Shown: one piece after another, positions 61,783 through 64,000 of the stretch
How positions within the stretch are numbered: position 1 is the stretch's first letter
Layout of the letters: every line of letters begins with the position of its first letter
Assembly: GCA_017993835.1 (NCBI GenBank)
Contig: JAGOLX010000023.1
Location: forward strand, 1 to 64,000
Reading direction: 5' to 3'
Length of the DNA: 64,000 nucleotides
DNA from: Phycisphaerae bacterium
Lineage (GTDB): Bacteria > Planctomycetota > Phycisphaerae > Sedimentisphaerales > Anaerobacaceae
Translations under genes and position numbers: made by a program
Notes under the pieces: generated by a model
The model's database searches: none
Told to the model about the DNA's origin: nothing
Seen by the model: the letters and a program-made list of their open reading frames with translations, nothing else

Positions 61783-64000
61783 ATGGCAAAGAGATACTTC
61801 AACTGGAAACTGGCGATTGTCCTGGTCGTGGCGGCGGTGGTCTTCGCTGCGGCGGCCGTTGTGCTGCATCGCTGGCAGAAGAACGCCCGGGCTGGTCAGT
61901 CGCTTCCGCAAGCCCAGAAGGCCTACGAGGAAAGGAGATGGGACCAGGCGGCGGAGCTGTTCGGTCGCTATCTCGGAGTCGATGGTCAGAACAGGGAGGT
62001 TCTGGTCAAGTACGCCGAGGCCCAGATCAACCGACGACCCATCACCCAGGGCAACGTGCAGCAGGCCGACGGCGCCTATCGACGGGTGCTCCGCCTGAAC
62101 CCGGATGACACCGAGATGGCAAGACGACTTGCGGAGTTGTATCTGCGGCGAGACGTGTTTGCGCCCACAGAGGCGGAACTGATCGCGCGGCGCCATCTCG
62201 AACGACAAGAGGACCCCGCCCTGCAACGACAAGAGGACCCCGCCCTGCGTCGCATGCTGGCGCAATCGCTGTACTACCAGAGCAAGTTCGGCCCTGCGGC
62301 GGAGGAACTGAAGAAAGTGATCGCGGCGAATCCGACCGACGTTCTGGCCTATGAGTTGCTGGCTGCCGTGGCGGAAGCCGCGCCGGGCGCGGCGGGGGAA
62401 CCGCAGGCCTGGATCGACGAGGCGGTGTCTAAGAACCCCGATCTGGCAATGGCTTACGCCGTGAGGGCAAGCTACCACACCCGGCACAACAACAAGGAGC
62501 AGGCTGCGGCCGATCTGAATCGCGCGCTGACGTGCGATCTGTCGGATTCGTCGGCCCGCCTTCGTGTGATCTCCGGGCTCATCGGTCACGACCTCCTGGA
62601 CAAGGCTCGCGAGCAGCTTCAAGCCTTGCAGGCGAGCCATCCGACCGAACTCGGCCTCTGGGGCGCCTGGGCGGACGTCGCCTTCAAGGCCAGATCGAAG
62701 GAAGAGATGCGCCGGGTGGCCGCAGAGGGTATGAAAGCTCTGGGCTTGGAGGCCTGGGATTTCATGCCGGTGGCTGCACACCTGCTGATTGTCTCGAGCG
62801 ATGTGACCACGAACAGCTCAGGGGGGTACGAACTCACCGATCAGGCCGTGATCGACGACTACCTCTCTCGCCTGCGAAACAGGGAGATCGAACCGCCGAC
62901 CGTCGCCTATCTGGAAGGACTTAAGGCGGAGAAGCTGGGTCGTCTCTGGGATGCGGTCACCCACTGGCAACGAGCCGTCTCGTTGTCGAAGAACTGGACC
63001 CAGGCGGCCGAGATGGCCCACCGGGCGATGGTTGGGGCCTTCTCCCGTCTGGGCGACAACCAGTCGGCCGTCACGCAGCTTCAGATCCTCCTTTCCAGGT
63101 ATCCGCGGGATGCTGTCAGTCGGATGCGTCTGGCGCAGTTGTACGCGATGATGAGGGACTGGCCCAGGGTGCAGGAGACGACCAGCCAGATCCGCGAGAT
63201 TGCCCGGGACGATCCCGGCATGGTGTCGGATGCCATGCTGCTGGCTTTGCGGGCCCAGGCCTACATCCTGGCCGCCAGCGGCGCGCCCCAGACGAGAGAG
63301 GAGGCTTGGACCGATCTCGAAGCCCAGGCGGTGGAACTTGACAAGGCCAGGAACGGAGACCTCGATGTCCGGCTCCTGCGGATTCAGATCGCCATGATGC
63401 ACGGGAAGCTGAGCGAAGCGGACAGCCTTCTGGCCGGACTCGAGGCCGGGAACTCGTCCGATGCCAGACTTCCGCTGCTTCGTGCGGAACTGTGTGTGGC
63501 CCAGGGCAAGGACGCTGAGGCCCGAACCGCGTTCGAGACCGCGATCTCCCAGTCTCCACAGAGTCTCGATGCGGTTCGAGGGTTTGCCCTCTTCTTGGAC
63601 CGACAGAATCGCAGGCAGGAATGCGAATCCGTGCTCAAGGACGCCCTGGCGCGGATCCCGGAGTCGCTGGCCCGTCGCGACCTCAGCCTGCTGCTCGCCG
63701 AGTTCTATCTCCGATGGCAGGAGAGCGAGAAGTACTGCCAGCAACTGACGGAACTGGCGGCGCAGTACCCGAGTGACATCCAGCCCAGACGTCTGCTGCT
63801 GAGCTGCGAATCGGTGAAGCAGGATCCGAAGAGGTCTCAGCAGCTCATCGACGAGATCAAGAAGCTCGAAGGCGAGAAAGGCTCGGCCTGGCGATTCGAG
63901 CAGGCCAGTCTGCTGGTGCGCAGTCAGGATCGGGACTGGCAGGAGGCCCTCAAGGAGGCCACTGCTGGCAATCCGGTCAGGCTTCGCGCTCTGCCTGCCT
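61783..64000 (+). CDS. TPR-repeat protein, exosortase/EPS-associated (C-terminus outside window)
   Basis: The frame is open from the ATG at 61783 to the edge, giving 739 residues. An N-terminal anchor (about 8-28, LAIVLVVAAVVFAAAAVVLH) is followed by many TPR helices (AYEERRWDQAAELFGRYLG; AYRRVLRLNPDDTEMARRLAELYLRR; and others), consistent with the large TPR scaffold proteins (PrsT-like) of exosortase-associated polysaccharide loci. Probably periplasmic-facing and involved in assembly. A perfect 24-bp tandem duplication gives RQEDPALQ/RQEDPALR near residue 145-160. Confidence 0.8.
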   Translation, partial: MAKRYFNWKLAIVLVVAAVVFAAAAVVLHRWQKNARAGQSLPQAQKAYEERRWDQAAELFGRYLGVDGQNREVLVKYAEAQINRRPITQGNVQQADGAYRRVLRLNPDDTEMARRLAELYLRRDVFAPTEAELIARRHLERQEDPALQRQEDPALRRMLAQSLYYQSKFGPAAEELKKVIAANPTDVLAYELLAAVAEAAPGAAGEPQAWIDEAVSKNPDLAMAYAVRASYHTRHNNKEQAAADLNRALTCDLSDSSARLRVISGLIGHDLLDKAREQLQALQASHPTELGLWGAWADVAFKARSKEEMRRVAAEGMKALGLEAWDFMPVAAHLLIVSSDVTTNSSGGYELTDQAVIDDYLSRLRNREIEPPTVAYLEGLKAEKLGRLWDAVTHWQRAVSLSKNWTQAAEMAHRAMVGAFSRLGDNQSAVTQLQILLSRYPRDAVSRMRLAQLYAMMRDWPRVQETTSQIREIARDDPGMVSDAMLLALRAQAYILAASGAPQTREEAWTDLEAQAVELDKARNGDLDVRLLRIQIAMMHGKLSEADSLLAGLEAGNSSDARLPLLRAELCVAQGKDAEARTAFETAISQSPQSLDAVRGFALFLDRQNRRQECESVLKDALARIPESLARRDLSLLLAEFYLRWQESEKYCQQLTELAAQYPSDIQPRRLLLSCESVKQDPKRSQQLIDEIKKLEGEKGSAWRFEQASLLVRSQDRDWQEALKEATAGNPVRLRALPA

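Noticed and set aside
57329-61789. Minus-strand open frame of 1486 codons across the Wzc-like and sugar-transferase genes
   Set aside because: Antisense shadow of clearly recognisable plus-strand genes; no domain in its translation.

Overview
The window is GC-rich and almost fully coding. It looks like chromosomal DNA of a member of the Planctomycetota, most likely Phycisphaerae-like. That assignment is an inference from gene content: secreted agarase-type glycoside hydrolases, a type II secretion operon with PilM/PilN-like parts, an H-X9-DG pseudopilin-like protein, and an exosortase/EpsI exopolysaccharide locus. No rRNA, canonical tRNA, CRISPR array or insertion sequence was seen.

Layout. 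(1) 1-8435, minus strand: three secreted glycoside hydrolases in one operon (GH5/clan-A-like with an inserted carbohydrate-binding module, GH101-like, and GH50/agarase-like, the last cut by the window edge). (2) 8691-14300: small accessory genes. These are a SAP/Rho-N-like Cys-rich protein, a cold-shock protein with its own promoter and a strong terminator, a Cys-rich protein with a polyacidic tail, two exported proteins of unknown function, a secreted low-complexity protein, and a signal-peptide-bearing homologue of phage tail-tube proteins. (3) 14381-26592, minus strand: an H-X9-DG pseudopilin-like gene, then a compact type II secretion operon in the order gspC-D-E-F-G-I-J-K-L-M, with GspL being a PilM-PilN fusion. 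(4) 26782-32021, minus strand: a giant secreted Ig-repeat protein ending in a Gly6-Cys / transmembrane / Arg-rich tail. It overlaps by 4 bp (ATGA) a CPBP-family glutamic intramembrane protease. This looks like a substrate and its myxosortase-type sorting enzyme, beside the secretion system that may export the substrate. (5) 32571-64000, plus strand: a long exopolysaccharide locus. It holds EpsI, two PLP-dependent sugar aminotransferase-like proteins, a Wzx-type flippase, seven glycosyltransferases, an O-antigen ligase/polymerase-like protein, a hexapeptide acetyltransferase, two FemAB-type aminoacyl-transferase-like proteins, two GNAT-type proteins, a polysaccharide deacetylase, WecB, WecG, an AlgD-like nucleotide-sugar dehydrogenase, an exosortase fused to a sugar-nucleotidyltransferase-like domain, a Wzc-like co-polymerase/kinase, a WcaJ-like priming transferase with a similar N-terminal fusion, and a TPR protein cut by the window edge.

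The most striking observation is at 43476-43545, between the O-antigen-ligase-like gene and a glycosyltransferase. It is a 70-nt tRNA-like sequence on the coding strand of the polysaccharide operon. It has a full acceptor stem, D-arm and T-arm, the conserved tertiary-contact bases, and alanine-type acceptor identity (G3-U70, A73). In place of an anticodon loop it has a hairpin closed by a GCAA tetraloop. It should not decode codons but might still be charged by alanyl-tRNA synthetase, which ignores the anticodon. FemAB-type enzymes, which use aminoacyl-tRNA as donor, are encoded from about 1.1 kb downstream. The proposal is that this RNA supplies an amino acid for decorating the exopolysaccharide or its precursor. 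The sequence features are observed; the function is inference.
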